From: Chloroflexota bacterium
GTDB taxonomy: Bacteria > Chloroflexota > Limnocylindria > Limnocylindrales > CSP1-4
Assembly: GCA_003141455.1 (NCBI GenBank)
Contig: PLMA01000042.1
Span: 1 to 64,000, forward strand
Direction of reading: 5' to 3'
DNA: 64,000 nt
A program made the position numbers and the translations under genes. Of the stretch, positions 1 through 8,803 are shown one piece after another. The notes below the pieces were generated by a model. That model searched no databases, was not told where the DNA came from, and saw only the letters and a program-made list of their open reading frames with translations. Each line of letters starts with the position of its first letter. Position 1 is the stretch's first letter.

Positions 1-2
1 GC

Positions 3-305
3 CAGTACCTCGGCAAGGGCCAGCAGGTCGCCGTCGAAGGCCGGCTGCAGACACGGCAATGGGATGACGACCGAGGCGCGCGGCACTGGAAGACAGAGGT
101 CGTGGCCACCACAGTCGAGATGCTCTCCGGCCGCCGCAAGCGGGACTACGAGGCGGAGTCGCTGAAAGGCCAGGCCGCCGACAGCGCGGAGTCGGGACCG
201 GCCGACGGCGATCCCGCCGACGATGCCGACCCGGCAGACGAGTCCGCAGAGGACGCGGGCTCAGAGGCGGCCGGCGAGGACGAACCGGCCCTCGTCCTGG
301 CGTAG
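3..305 (+). CDS. ssb: Single-stranded DNA-binding protein, C-terminal part (5' truncated by window edge)
   Basis: Frame 3 reads QYLGKGQQVAVEGRLQTRQWDDDRGARHWKTEVVATTVEMLSGRR, a typical SSB OB-fold end, followed by an acidic tail; stop TAG at 303-305. Confidence 0.85.
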   Translation, partial: QYLGKGQQVAVEGRLQTRQWDDDRGARHWKTEVVATTVEMLSGRRKRDYEAESLKGQAADSAESGPADGDPADDADPADESAEDAGSEAAGEDEPALVLA

Positions 306-314
306 CTCACACCC

Positions 315-353
315 TGGGGCGCCGTCTGCTGCCCCCCACGGCGCGGCGCCCCA
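315..353. terminator. Candidate bidirectional terminator hairpin between convergent ssb and PNP genes
   Basis: TGGGGCGCCG (315-324) and CGGCGCCCCA (344-353) form a perfect 10-bp inverted repeat in the convergent intergenic gap; no clear T-tract. Confidence 0.45.
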
Positions 354-361
354 ACGCAATC

Positions 362-1237
362 TCAGCCGAGCCCAAGGCCCTCCACGAAGCGTGCTATCAC
401 GCTGGCCAGCCTCGGGCCTGCGGCCGTGGCTCCGGCGAGTACCTCCTCGTGACTCAAGGCGGTAGTCGAGAGTCCGGCCCCGGGGTTGGTTACCAATGAG
501 ACTCCGCAGACTCGGAGCCCGGACCATCGAGCCGCCACGGCCTCGAGAGCCGTGGACATCCCAACGGCATCGGCCCCGAGGGTCCGCAGCATCCGCACCT
601 CGGCGGGCGTCTCGTAGCTCGGACCGGTCAGGCAGGCATAGACGCCCTCGGCCAGGGCCACGTCCTGGGCCTTCCCCGCCCCGCGGAGGCGCGCGCGGAG
701 TTCCGGGTCCCAGACATCGGTCATGTCCGGAAAGCGCGGGCCTACCTCGTCGTCGTTTGGCCCTATGAGCGGGTGCCGACCGGTCAGATTGAGGTGATCG
801 GCGATGATCATCAGCGTCCCGGCTCCGAAATCCTGATTCACGCCACCCGCCGCATTGGTCAGTACGACGATCTCCGCTCCCAGGCGGCGCATCAGGAGCA
901 CGGGCTGGACCACGAGCCCGGCCGAGTAGCCCTCATACAAATGGAAGCGGCCCTGCTGCACTACCACCGCGGCTCCGGCAAGGTGCCCGAAGAGCAGCCT
1001 ACCGGCGTGCCCCGGCGCCGTGGCTGCCGGCCAACCGGGCATCTCCGCAAACGGGATCGTCGCCTCCACCTCGACTGTGTCGGCAAGGCCTCCCAGCCCG
1101 GAGCCCAGGACGATCCCGACCCGGGGTCGAAGGCCCGTTCGTAGCCGGACCGCGCGCTCGAGGGCGGACAGGAGATCCGATTGCTCGGCGGGAGAAACCT
1201 CGCGTCCGTGGACGAGCGACTCCCCAGACTCGCTCAT
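362..1237 (-). CDS. punA: Purine-nucleoside phosphorylase (trimeric NP-I family)
   Basis: Motifs GIVLGSGLGG, FHLYEGYSA, LTNAAGGVN, GVYACLTGPSYETPAEVRMLRTLGADAVGMST, SLVTNPGAG. Confidence 0.9.
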   Translation of the reverse strand: MSESGESLVHGREVSPAEQSDLLSALERAVRLRTGLRPRVGIVLGSGLGGLADTVEVEATIPFAEMPGWPAATAPGHAGRLLFGHLAGAAVVVQQGRFHLYEGYSAGLVVQPVLLMRRLGAEIVVLTNAAGGVNQDFGAGTLMIIADHLNLTGRHPLIGPNDDEVGPRFPDMTDVWDPELRARLRGAGKAQDVALAEGVYACLTGPSYETPAEVRMLRTLGADAVGMSTALEAVAARWSGLRVCGVSLVTNPGAGLSTTALSHEEVLAGATAAGPRLASVIARFVEGLGLG

Positions 1238-1692
1238 CGGGCGGCTTCGTCGAGGTTGGCGGCGCCGAACGAGAGCGGGAGCAGCGTACCCAGAGTGGCG
1301 ATATAGACCACGTCCGTGACGCTCGAGGCCGCGAAGACGATCACGTCGGGGCCGAATTCGGCAATCAGCTGGCGACATATGCCGCACGGCGTCGAGGGCT
1401 CGGGCGTCGGCGTGACCACCGCGACGGCCCGAATCGCGGTCTCGCCGGCGCTCACCGCGCCGACAATCGCGCTTCGCTCCGCGCAGATCGTGGCCCCGTA
1501 CGAGGCGGACTCCACGTTGCATCCCGGATAGATGCCGCCACTGCTCGTCAATACGGCCGCGCCGACATGGAATCCCGAGTACGGCGCCCACGCGTGAGCC
1601 TGGGCACTCAGAGCCGCATCGAGCATGACCGGAAACTCGGCCAGACGAGAGGCGGCAGCGATCCTGTCGAGCCGCTCGACCTCTCCAGACAC
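1234..1692 (-). CDS. cdd: Cytidine deaminase
   Basis: AWAPYSGFHVGAAVL...GCNVESASYGATICAERSA...PCGICRQLIAEF: zinc-binding HAE/CAE-PCxxC signature. GTG start inferred; overlaps the PNP start by 4 nt. Confidence 0.9.
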   Translation of the reverse strand: MSGEVERLDRIAAASRLAEFPVMLDAALSAQAHAWAPYSGFHVGAAVLTSSGGIYPGCNVESASYGATICAERSAIVGAVSAGETAIRAVAVVTPTPEPSTPCGICRQLIAEFGPDVIVFAASSVTDVVYIATLGTLLPLSFGAANLDEAAR

Positions 1693-1785
1693 GGTGTTTC
1701 CTCCTTGGGATATGAAGGCTGCGTCGGCGGTAGTGATAGCGTCTGCAAGAACGGTTCCACAAGCGACGGAGGAGGGAGACGACCG

Positions 1786-2658
1786 ATGGCGACTACGGGA
1801 CGGAAAACATCCCCGGGCGGCCCAGCCGAGCGTCGCGCCGATGCTCCGACCAACGAGGCGGGAGCACAGTACCACCTGCACCTCGCCCCCGGGCAGATCC
1901 CCGCGACGATCCTCATGCCGGGCGATCCCGACCGAGTTACGCGCATGGCGGCAACCTGGGAGGACGCCCGTGAGCTTGCCTATCACCGCGAGTACCGTGC
2001 CGCCCGGGGCACCTACAAGGCCGTGCCGATCGGCGCCATCTCGAGCGGCATCGGCGCGCCAAGCCTGGAGATCGCGACCCACGAGTTCGCGACGATCGGG
2101 GGCCGGACGGTCATTCGCGTCGGCACCTGCGGCGCGCTTCGCGAGGAGATTCGGCTCGGCGACCTGATCGTGCCGGCGGCCGCGGTCCGGCGGGACGGCA
2201 CGGCCGATCGGTACCTGCCGCTCGAGCACCCGGCCTTCGCGGACCCCGAGGTCTACATGGCCCTGGTCGAGGCCTGCGAGCGGCTCGGATACCGTTACCA
2301 CACCGGGATCGTCTGCAGCGTCGGCTCGTTCTACGTAGGCCAGGAGCGTCCTGTCACGGGCGGCTTCTGGCAATCATCGGTCGACAGGCTCATCGGGGAT
2401 CTCGTCAAGGCCGGCGTCGTCTGCCTGGAGATGGAGTGCTCCGCTCTCTTCGTGCTGGCGCGGCTCTTCGGCATGCGCAGCGGCGCCGTCTTGGGGGCAG
2501 TCGCCAATCGGGCCACCAACGCCTTCGGAGACAACGGTGCGGAGAAAAGGACGATTGCCGTCGCCAACGAGGCAGTGGCCATCCTGGACGAGTGGCGCCG
2601 CCGCAAAGAGGCGGCCGGAAAAGCCAACTTCTACCCGTCCCTGGTCCGCGAGGGCTGA
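1786..2658 (+). CDS. udp: Uridine phosphorylase
   Basis: YHLHLAPGQIPATILMPGDPDRV, SSGIGAPSLEIATHE, RVGTCGALRE, CLEMECSALFVLA: NP-I uridine phosphorylase motifs. Confidence 0.9.
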   Translation: MATTGRKTSPGGPAERRADAPTNEAGAQYHLHLAPGQIPATILMPGDPDRVTRMAATWEDARELAYHREYRAARGTYKAVPIGAISSGIGAPSLEIATHEFATIGGRTVIRVGTCGALREEIRLGDLIVPAAAVRRDGTADRYLPLEHPAFADPEVYMALVEACERLGYRYHTGIVCSVGSFYVGQERPVTGGFWQSSVDRLIGDLVKAGVVCLEMECSALFVLARLFGMRSGAVLGAVANRATNAFGDNGAEKRTIAVANEAVAILDEWRRRKEAAGKANFYPSLVREG

Positions 2659-2779
2659 TCCAGCCCAGACTCGCGACCGGGCGCCGGCCTCCCCGGGCGC
2701 GCCCTCGCCGTGCACAGGCTCGGCGGTTCAGGCTGCGTTTACAGTTGGGCGGTGAAGCGCGGGAATGCGGTCGCGAGTC

Positions 2780-3859
2780 CTAGGTCGCCGACTCGCGTTC
2801 GTACGGGACTCCGTCCGCGGCCGGGGCGATGCTCCGGCCGATCAACCCCGCCAGAACGACGATCGTGATGATGTAAGGCAGCGCCTCCCAGAATTCGCCC
2901 GGCACCTGGTTCGTCAGGTTGCCCAGGTCGCCCGAAGGCGGCGATATGGTAAGCGATGCGCTGAGGGCCGTCGCCGAGGCGAACAGCAGCGCCGCGCCGA
3001 AGGCCCCGAGCGGCGTCCAACGGCCGACGATCATTGCCGCAAGGCCGATGAAGCCGCGGCCCGCGGTCATGTTCGCGTCGAATCTGTTGCCGTGCTCCAT
3101 GCTCAGCCAGGCGCCCGCCAGGGCGGCCAGTGCACCTGCCATGACCACGTTGAAGTAGCGGAGTCGGATCACGTCGATGCCCACGGTCTCCGCCGCGCGA
3201 GGATGCTCGCCGGCCGCTCTCGTCCGCAACCCCCAGCGAGATCTGAAGAGCATGATTTGCAGGAAGATGACGAGGAAGATGGTGAGGATGCCGATCGGCC
3301 CCTGGGCCAGGACGGCGTTCAGCAGCCAGCCTATCAACGGGAAGTCGGCCACCTCCTTGGGCACCGCCAGCGCCTTGAAGCTCCCCGCCCCGTTGAGAGA
3401 CTGGTTGGCGACGAGACTGTAGAGATAGCCGGTGATGCCGACGGCACCGATGTTGATGATGGTCCCGCCGATGATCTGGTCGACCCGGGCCGAGATCGAG
3501 AGCCAGGCGTGCAAGAGGGATACCAGCATCCCGATGCCGATCGCCGCGGCGAGCCCGATGAGCAGTGGCGGGGTGATCCCGAAGACCGGCAGTGGGTCGC
3601 CGTGACCGAGCATCCCGACCGCGAAGACCCCGGCCAACCAGCCGACGAACGCGGCAGTGAGCATGATTCCTTCGAGGCCGATGTTGACCACGCCCGAACG
3701 CTCGCAGACTGCGCCGCACAGGGCGGCCAGTGCGACCGGCACGGCAACCGCGACCGTCGTCTGCGACATGAAGGTGACGTTGGCTGCCACGTACCCGAGG
3801 AACTGGAACAGGATGCCGATCAGCGGCAGGGCGTTGAGAGCCTCCGGGATCGCGTTCAT
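2780..3859 (-). CDS. ABC transporter permease, nucleoside/BMP-type (NupQ/YufQ-like)
   Basis: Hydrophobic protein with RSGVVNIGLEGIMLTAAFVGW and AAETVGIDVIRLRYFNVVMAGALAALAGA, typical of BPL_transp_2 permeases. Confidence 0.88.
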   Translation of the reverse strand: MNAIPEALNALPLIGILFQFLGYVAANVTFMSQTTVAVAVPVALAALCGAVCERSGVVNIGLEGIMLTAAFVGWLAGVFAVGMLGHGDPLPVFGITPPLLIGLAAAIGIGMLVSLLHAWLSISARVDQIIGGTIINIGAVGITGYLYSLVANQSLNGAGSFKALAVPKEVADFPLIGWLLNAVLAQGPIGILTIFLVIFLQIMLFRSRWGLRTRAAGEHPRAAETVGIDVIRLRYFNVVMAGALAALAGAWLSMEHGNRFDANMTAGRGFIGLAAMIVGRWTPLGAFGAALLFASATALSASLTISPPSGDLGNLTNQVPGEFWEALPYIITIVVLAGLIGRSIAPAADGVPYERESAT

Positions 3860-5025
3860 TCGATACCAACTCCTGCCACTGGCACTGCCGCGGCTGCCGC
3901 CGGCTCGCCCTTGCCCGGCCGGCGCTTACGCCTGGCCATCAGCCGCCTGAGGACGTTGACGACGAGGAACAGCAGGATGATCGCCTGCAGCGCATCGACA
4001 AGCTCTGGGGGGACGCCCGCCTGAATCTGCATCGTCTGGGCTCCGGCGCGCATGGCTCCGAGCAGCAGGGCGGCGAGGGCGACGCCGATGGGGTTGGACC
4101 GACCGAGAAGGGCCACGGTGATCGCGTCGAAGCCGATCGTCGTGTCGTAGCCGGGAGTCATCTCGTGCACGACGCCGAGCAGCGTCGTCGCCCCCGCGAG
4201 CCCGCACATGAAGCCGGCCAGCGTCATCGTCAGGACGATCAGCCGGCGGGTCTTCATGCCGCCGTAGCGGGCCGCGTCGGGATTGGCGCCGGCGGCGCGG
4301 ATCTCGAAACCGATCGTCGTTCGGAAGAGAAGGAACCACATGATCGGCACGGCCGCCAGGGCGATCAGCAAGCCGAGATGTCCGTCCCTGCCGAGGATGA
4401 TCGGCAGATCCCCGTTGCGGGTGCTCACATCGGCGGTGATCGGCTGGGGAGCACCCGGGAGCGCGAGGGGCCCGATGACCGCCCAGGCCATCACGAAGAG
4501 GAGCACGTAGTTGAGCATGATCGTGGTGACGACCTCGTGAGCCCCGGAGGTCGCCTTGAGGAAGCCCGGGATGAAGCCGGCGAAACCCCCCAGGGAGGCG
4601 CCCACAAGGAGGGCAAGCGGGATCGTGATCCAGGGGCCGGCATCCTTGCCGATCCAGGTGACCACGGCCATCGCGCCGACGGTGCCGATCAGGAACTGGC
4701 CGCGGCCGCCGATGTTGAACAACCCGCCCCGGAAACCGATGGCCACGCCCAGGCCTGCCAGGACCAGGGGCGTGGCGTACACGAGCGTCGACGTGATGCC
4801 GTTCGGGCTGGCAAAGCCGCTGATGAGGGACCCGTAGGCCGCGATAGGAAGCCCGACGTCGAAAGCGGCGTGGCCGGGCACGTATGCGCTGAAGAGAGCA
4901 ATCCCAATTCCACCCACGATCAGGGCAAAGACGAAGGCCAGGACCGGTTCGGCCACGACCTGCAGCAGTCTGAGATTGACAGCGCGAGCCAGCAGGCGGC
5001 GGGCATCCGCCGCAAGACCGCTCAC
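3856..5025 (-). CDS. ABC transporter permease, nucleoside/BMP-type (NupP/YufP-like)
   Basis: GFRGGLFNIGGRGQFLIG, LPGAPQPITADVSTRNGDLPIIL, GANPDAARYGGMKTRRLIVLTM; overlaps its neighbours by 4 nt. Confidence 0.88.
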   Translation of the reverse strand: MSGLAADARRLLARAVNLRLLQVVAEPVLAFVFALIVGGIGIALFSAYVPGHAAFDVGLPIAAYGSLISGFASPNGITSTLVYATPLVLAGLGVAIGFRGGLFNIGGRGQFLIGTVGAMAVVTWIGKDAGPWITIPLALLVGASLGGFAGFIPGFLKATSGAHEVVTTIMLNYVLLFVMAWAVIGPLALPGAPQPITADVSTRNGDLPIILGRDGHLGLLIALAAVPIMWFLLFRTTIGFEIRAAGANPDAARYGGMKTRRLIVLTMTLAGFMCGLAGATTLLGVVHEMTPGYDTTIGFDAITVALLGRSNPIGVALAALLLGAMRAGAQTMQIQAGVPPELVDALQAIILLFLVVNVLRRLMARRKRRPGKGEPAAAAAVPVAGVGIE

Positions 5026-6590
5026 GGCGTGGCCCCCTCTTCGGTCGTGGCGGGCTCACGGCCGCCGGTGGCCATGTACAGGCCAACTTCGCTCTTGTCC
5101 GCCGTCCGGCCGTCCATCTCGGCCACCATCCGGCCGCGATACATGACCGCGATCCGGTCTGACATCTCCATGACCTCGTCAAGCTCCGCCGAGACGAGCA
5201 GGACAGCCGTCCCAGCGTCCCGCTTGGCGATGATCTGGCGGTGGATGAACTCGATGCTGCCCACGTCCAGGCCCCGAGTCGGCTGATCGAGGACCAGCAG
5301 CTTGAGGGACCGGTCGAACTCGCGGGCCACGATCACCTTCTGCTGGTTGCCGCCCGACAGTGTCGAGGTGATCACGTTCACCCCCGGCGTCCGAATGTCG
5401 AAACGATCGACCTGAGCCCTCGCCGAATCCAGAATGGCCTTGTCGTCGCGCACGATCCAGTGGGCGAACGGCGGGCGATAGTAGCTGGTGAGAACCAGGT
5501 TGTCGTACAAGGGGAACGCCAGGATCAGCCCGAAGCGGTGCCTGTCGCCGGGCACATAGCCGGTCCCGGCCTCGTTCATCCGGCGCGGCGAGAAGCCCGT
5601 GACGTCCCGTCCGTCCAGAATCACGTGGCCGCCGGCCGACCGGCGCAGACCGATGATGGCTTCGATCAGCTCGTCTTGACCGTTGCCTGCCACTCCGGCC
5701 ACGCCCAGGATCTCACCGGCCCGGATCTCGAAGGTTGCTCCGGACACGGCCTCGTGGCGTCGATAGTCGGCGACTCGCAGCCCTTCAACGCGCAGCATCG
5801 GCTCGCCAGGGTGCGAAATGCCACGGTCAACCGTCAGCTCCACTTCGCGACCCACCATGAGCTCCGCGAGCTCCTTCTCGGTGGTCTCTCGCGGCCGGCG
5901 CTCTCCGATGACCTTGCCCCGCCTTATGACCGTGATCCGATCTGCGATGTCGAGGACCTCGTAGAGCTTGTGGCTGATGAAGATGATCGAGCGGCCGTCG
6001 GCTGCCAGCCGGCGCAGAAGCGTGAATATCTCCTCGGTCTCCTGCGGCGTAAGCACGGCCGTCGGCTCGTCCAGGACCAGGATCCGGGCGTCGCGGTACA
6101 GAGCCTTCAGGATCTCGACCCGCTGCTGCTGTCCGACCGAGAGCGTCGCAACCTTCGCGTCCGGATCCAGCGCAAAGCCGAAGCTCTTGGCCAGGGCGCC
6201 GATCCGCCGGCTTGCCTCCGCGCGATCGACGAAGACGCGATTGGACATCGTCTCGGAGCCGAGTATCACGTTCTCCGCGACCGACAGCACCGGGATCAGC
6301 ATGAAGTGCTGATGGACCATGCTGATGCCCCGCGCAATTGCGTCAGACGGTCCGGCGATCTCCACGGGCTCGCCGTCGAGCAGGATGCGGCCCTCGTCCG
6401 GTCGTGCGAGACCGTACAGGACGTTCATGAGGGTCGTCTTGCCGGCGCCGTTCTCGCCCAGCAGGGCGTGGATCTCGCCGCGGCGGACGTCAAGGTCGAT
6501 GTGGTCGTTCGCGACGACGCCGGGATAGCGCTTGGTGATGCCGCGCATCTCCAACGCCGGCGGCTGGGTGGCCGATGCGTCCTGCGTCAT
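5022..6590 (-). CDS. ABC transporter ATP-binding protein with two nucleotide-binding domains (NupO/YufO-like)
   Basis: GENGAGKTTLMNVLYGL, LSVGQQQRVEILKALYRDARILVLDEPTAVLTPQE, then a second domain with VAGNGQDELIEAI and LSGGNQQKVIVAREF. Confidence 0.92.
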   Translation of the reverse strand: MTQDASATQPPALEMRGITKRYPGVVANDHIDLDVRRGEIHALLGENGAGKTTLMNVLYGLARPDEGRILLDGEPVEIAGPSDAIARGISMVHQHFMLIPVLSVAENVILGSETMSNRVFVDRAEASRRIGALAKSFGFALDPDAKVATLSVGQQQRVEILKALYRDARILVLDEPTAVLTPQETEEIFTLLRRLAADGRSIIFISHKLYEVLDIADRITVIRRGKVIGERRPRETTEKELAELMVGREVELTVDRGISHPGEPMLRVEGLRVADYRRHEAVSGATFEIRAGEILGVAGVAGNGQDELIEAIIGLRRSAGGHVILDGRDVTGFSPRRMNEAGTGYVPGDRHRFGLILAFPLYDNLVLTSYYRPPFAHWIVRDDKAILDSARAQVDRFDIRTPGVNVITSTLSGGNQQKVIVAREFDRSLKLLVLDQPTRGLDVGSIEFIHRQIIAKRDAGTAVLLVSAELDEVMEMSDRIAVMYRGRMVAEMDGRTADKSEVGLYMATGGREPATTEEGATP

Positions 6591-6686
6591 GGCTACCTCG
6601 AACTCTGAGGCATGCAGGATAGCGTGAGCGGGCCGGCCGGCCGAAGCCGGTACAGCCCGCTCACTCAGGTCACGCGAGTGTGATTG

Positions 6687-7814
6687 CTACGGCGCGGTCC
6701 ATGTGCCGCACTTGTCCGGGCATGTCTTGAGCGTGCCCGCCTTCATTGCGGCGAAGGCCGTGTCCAGCTTGCCCTGCAATTCGGCCGGAAGACCGGCCGC
6801 CGTTGCGTTGTAGAGCGGAGAGCCGCCGACGCCATCATTGGCGGCGTTGAACAGCGAGACGCCGCCCTTGGCCGTGCCGGCCGCGATCGCCTTGATCGAG
6901 TCCGAGACGGCCTTGCTGAGCTTCTTCTCGGCCGAGAAGATGATGCACTTGGAAGCGTTCGGGTAGGACAGGTACTGGTCGACGTCCACGCCGATACCCC
7001 AGATGCCGGCGTCACAGGCGGCGTCGAGGGCACCGTTGCCGGTGCTACCGGCGACCTGGAAGACTACGTCGACGCCCTTCTGAGGGATGAACTGCGCGCT
7101 GAAGGTCTTGCCCCACGTGGGATCGCCGTACGCCTTCACGGGATCGCCCGTGGAGAAGAATGCGGTCTCGACCTTGATGTTGGGGTTGATCGACTGGGCG
7201 CCCAGGATGTAGCCCTGCAGGTACTTCACCACGGCCGGGTTGCTGTTGACTCCGCCGAGCTGGCCGATTACGCCCTTCTTGGAGGTGCTGGCGGCCACGA
7301 TCCCGGCCAGGTACCCGACCTGGTCCTCCTGGAACTGGATGCCCGTGAGCTTGGGCAGCAGTTTGGAGGCATCGCCCTTGCAGCTAAAGGTGCTGTCCGG
7401 GGCGCCGGTCTCGTCGACGCACGGAGCGACGTCTACGATGACGAACGAGACGTTCGGATTGGCCTTGGCAGCCTTGACGACCGCGGTGCCCAGGTTGAAG
7501 CCCACGCCGACGACGACGTTGTATCCCTGGTCTATGAAGCCCTGGATGTTCTTGTCGTAGTCGGACGCGTCCTTCGGTACGACGTAGTTCGCGGTGGCGC
7601 CCAGGGCGTCGGCCGCCTGCTTGGCGCCCTCCCACGAGAACTGGTTGAAGTTCTTGTCGTCGACGCGGCCAACGTCGAGAGCGACACCGATCTTCAGGTT
7701 GGAGCCTGTCGGCGCCGTCGAGGGCGCCGTTGTGGCACCCGAGCTCGTGCACGCCGACGCAACAAGGACGCTCGCAGCCAAGAGTGCGAGCACGTTCCGG
7801 ACCTTCCCGGTCAT
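6687..7814 (-). CDS. BMP-family nucleoside-binding lipoprotein
   Basis: Lipoprotein signal LLAASVLVASACTSS; LKIGVALDVGRVDDKNFNQFSWEGAKQAADALGA is characteristic of BMP/TmpC/PnrA. Confidence 0.9.
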   Translation of the reverse strand: MTGKVRNVLALLAASVLVASACTSSGATTAPSTAPTGSNLKIGVALDVGRVDDKNFNQFSWEGAKQAADALGATANYVVPKDASDYDKNIQGFIDQGYNVVVGVGFNLGTAVVKAAKANPNVSFVIVDVAPCVDETGAPDSTFSCKGDASKLLPKLTGIQFQEDQVGYLAGIVAASTSKKGVIGQLGGVNSNPAVVKYLQGYILGAQSINPNIKVETAFFSTGDPVKAYGDPTWGKTFSAQFIPQKGVDVVFQVAGSTGNGALDAACDAGIWGIGVDVDQYLSYPNASKCIIFSAEKKLSKAVSDSIKAIAAGTAKGGVSLFNAANDGVGGSPLYNATAAGLPAELQGKLDTAFAAMKAGTLKTCPDKCGTWTAP

Positions 7815-7841
7815 TGAACCCTCCCATCCTCCAGCAGCCCT

Positions 7842-7861
7842 GAGGTTCGTGGACGAACCTC
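7842..7861. promoter_or_regulatory. Perfect 20-bp palindrome, candidate operator upstream of the BMP lipoprotein gene
   Basis: GAGGTTCGT-GG-ACGAACCTC in the rsmI/BMP intergenic gap, 27 nt upstream of the BMP start. Confidence 0.5.
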
Positions 7862-7912
7862 TCGAATGACTTATGCAGATTGTATATGGCGCCTATCTGC
7901 CCGTCGCCTGTT

Positions 7913-8803
7913 TCAGCCCCTCCGGTATAGCTCGCGCCTGTCCAAGCCGGTCGAGGCAGCGACCTGGCGGACGGCGTCCGAGCGCTTGGCGCCGGAGGCG
8001 ACCAGGCTATCCACCTCCGTTCGAGCTTCGTCCATCGTCGGGGCGCCGGCACGCGCTCGAGCCGCCGACTCGGCGGCGGATACCGCCTCCACGACCACCG
8101 CGAACTCGCCCCGCAGCGTGAGCCCGTCGGCCGCGGCGCGCGCCGCCAGATCGCCCAGCGGCCCCCGCACGACCTCCTCGTGGAGTTTGGTCAGCTCGCG
8201 GCAGACTGCTGCGCGGCGCTCCGCTCCGGCCGCCGCGGCCAGGTCGGCGAGAGTGGCGGGAATGCGCGACGGAGCCTCGTAGATAACGCAGGCTCGTTCG
8301 TCGGCCGCGATCCGGGCCAGCCGCTCACGCCGCTCGCGGCCACTCCGCGGCAGGAACCCCTCGAACGTCCAGCGGGCAGCGGCCATTCCGCTGGCCACGA
8401 GCGCCGCCAGCACGGCAGATGGGCCGGGGATCGGCACAACGCGACCACCCTCCGCCGCCCAGGCCGACACCAGCTCGCCGCCCGGGTCGCTGACCAGCGG
8501 CGTCCCCGCGTCCGTGACGAGGGCCAGGTCCCGCCCAGAACGAAGGTGAGCGAGCAGCTCCGCCTCGCGGCCGGGGCCGCTGCGGGCGTGGTAGCTCACC
8601 AGGTGGGTCTCGATCCCGTAGCGGGCAAAGAGCCGCCTCGTGAGGCGCGTGTCCTCCGCCGCGACGAGAGGCACCGCCCGCAGCACCTCGATCGCGCGGT
8701 AAGTCACGTCGCCCAGGTTCCCGATCGGGGTCGCGACGACGTAGAGCTGCCCGCCCGCGACCCCGCCCTCGGCCGCTCCCCCAGCCACGGCCCGGCCGCT
8801 CAT
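7913..8803 (-). CDS. rsmI: 16S rRNA (cytidine-1402-2'-O)-methyltransferase RsmI
   Basis: LYVVATPIGNLGDVTYRAIEVLRAVPLVAAEDTRLTRRLFARYGI, VTDAGTPLVSDPGGELV, PIPGPSAVLAALVASGM. Confidence 0.93.
   Translation of the reverse strand: MSGRAVAGGAAEGGVAGGQLYVVATPIGNLGDVTYRAIEVLRAVPLVAAEDTRLTRRLFARYGIETHLVSYHARSGPGREAELLAHLRSGRDLALVTDAGTPLVSDPGGELVSAWAAEGGRVVPIPGPSAVLAALVASGMAAARWTFEGFLPRSGRERRERLARIAADERACVIYEAPSRIPATLADLAAAAGAERRAAVCRELTKLHEEVVRGPLGDLAARAAADGLTLRGEFAVVVEAVSAAESAARARAGAPTMDEARTEVDSLVASGAKRSDAVRQVAASTGLDRRELYRRG

Noticed and set aside
5241-6608. 455-aa plus-strand ORF antisense to the ABC ATPase
   Set aside because: The minus-strand product has two intact nucleotide-binding domains; the antisense ORF is a high-GC artefact.
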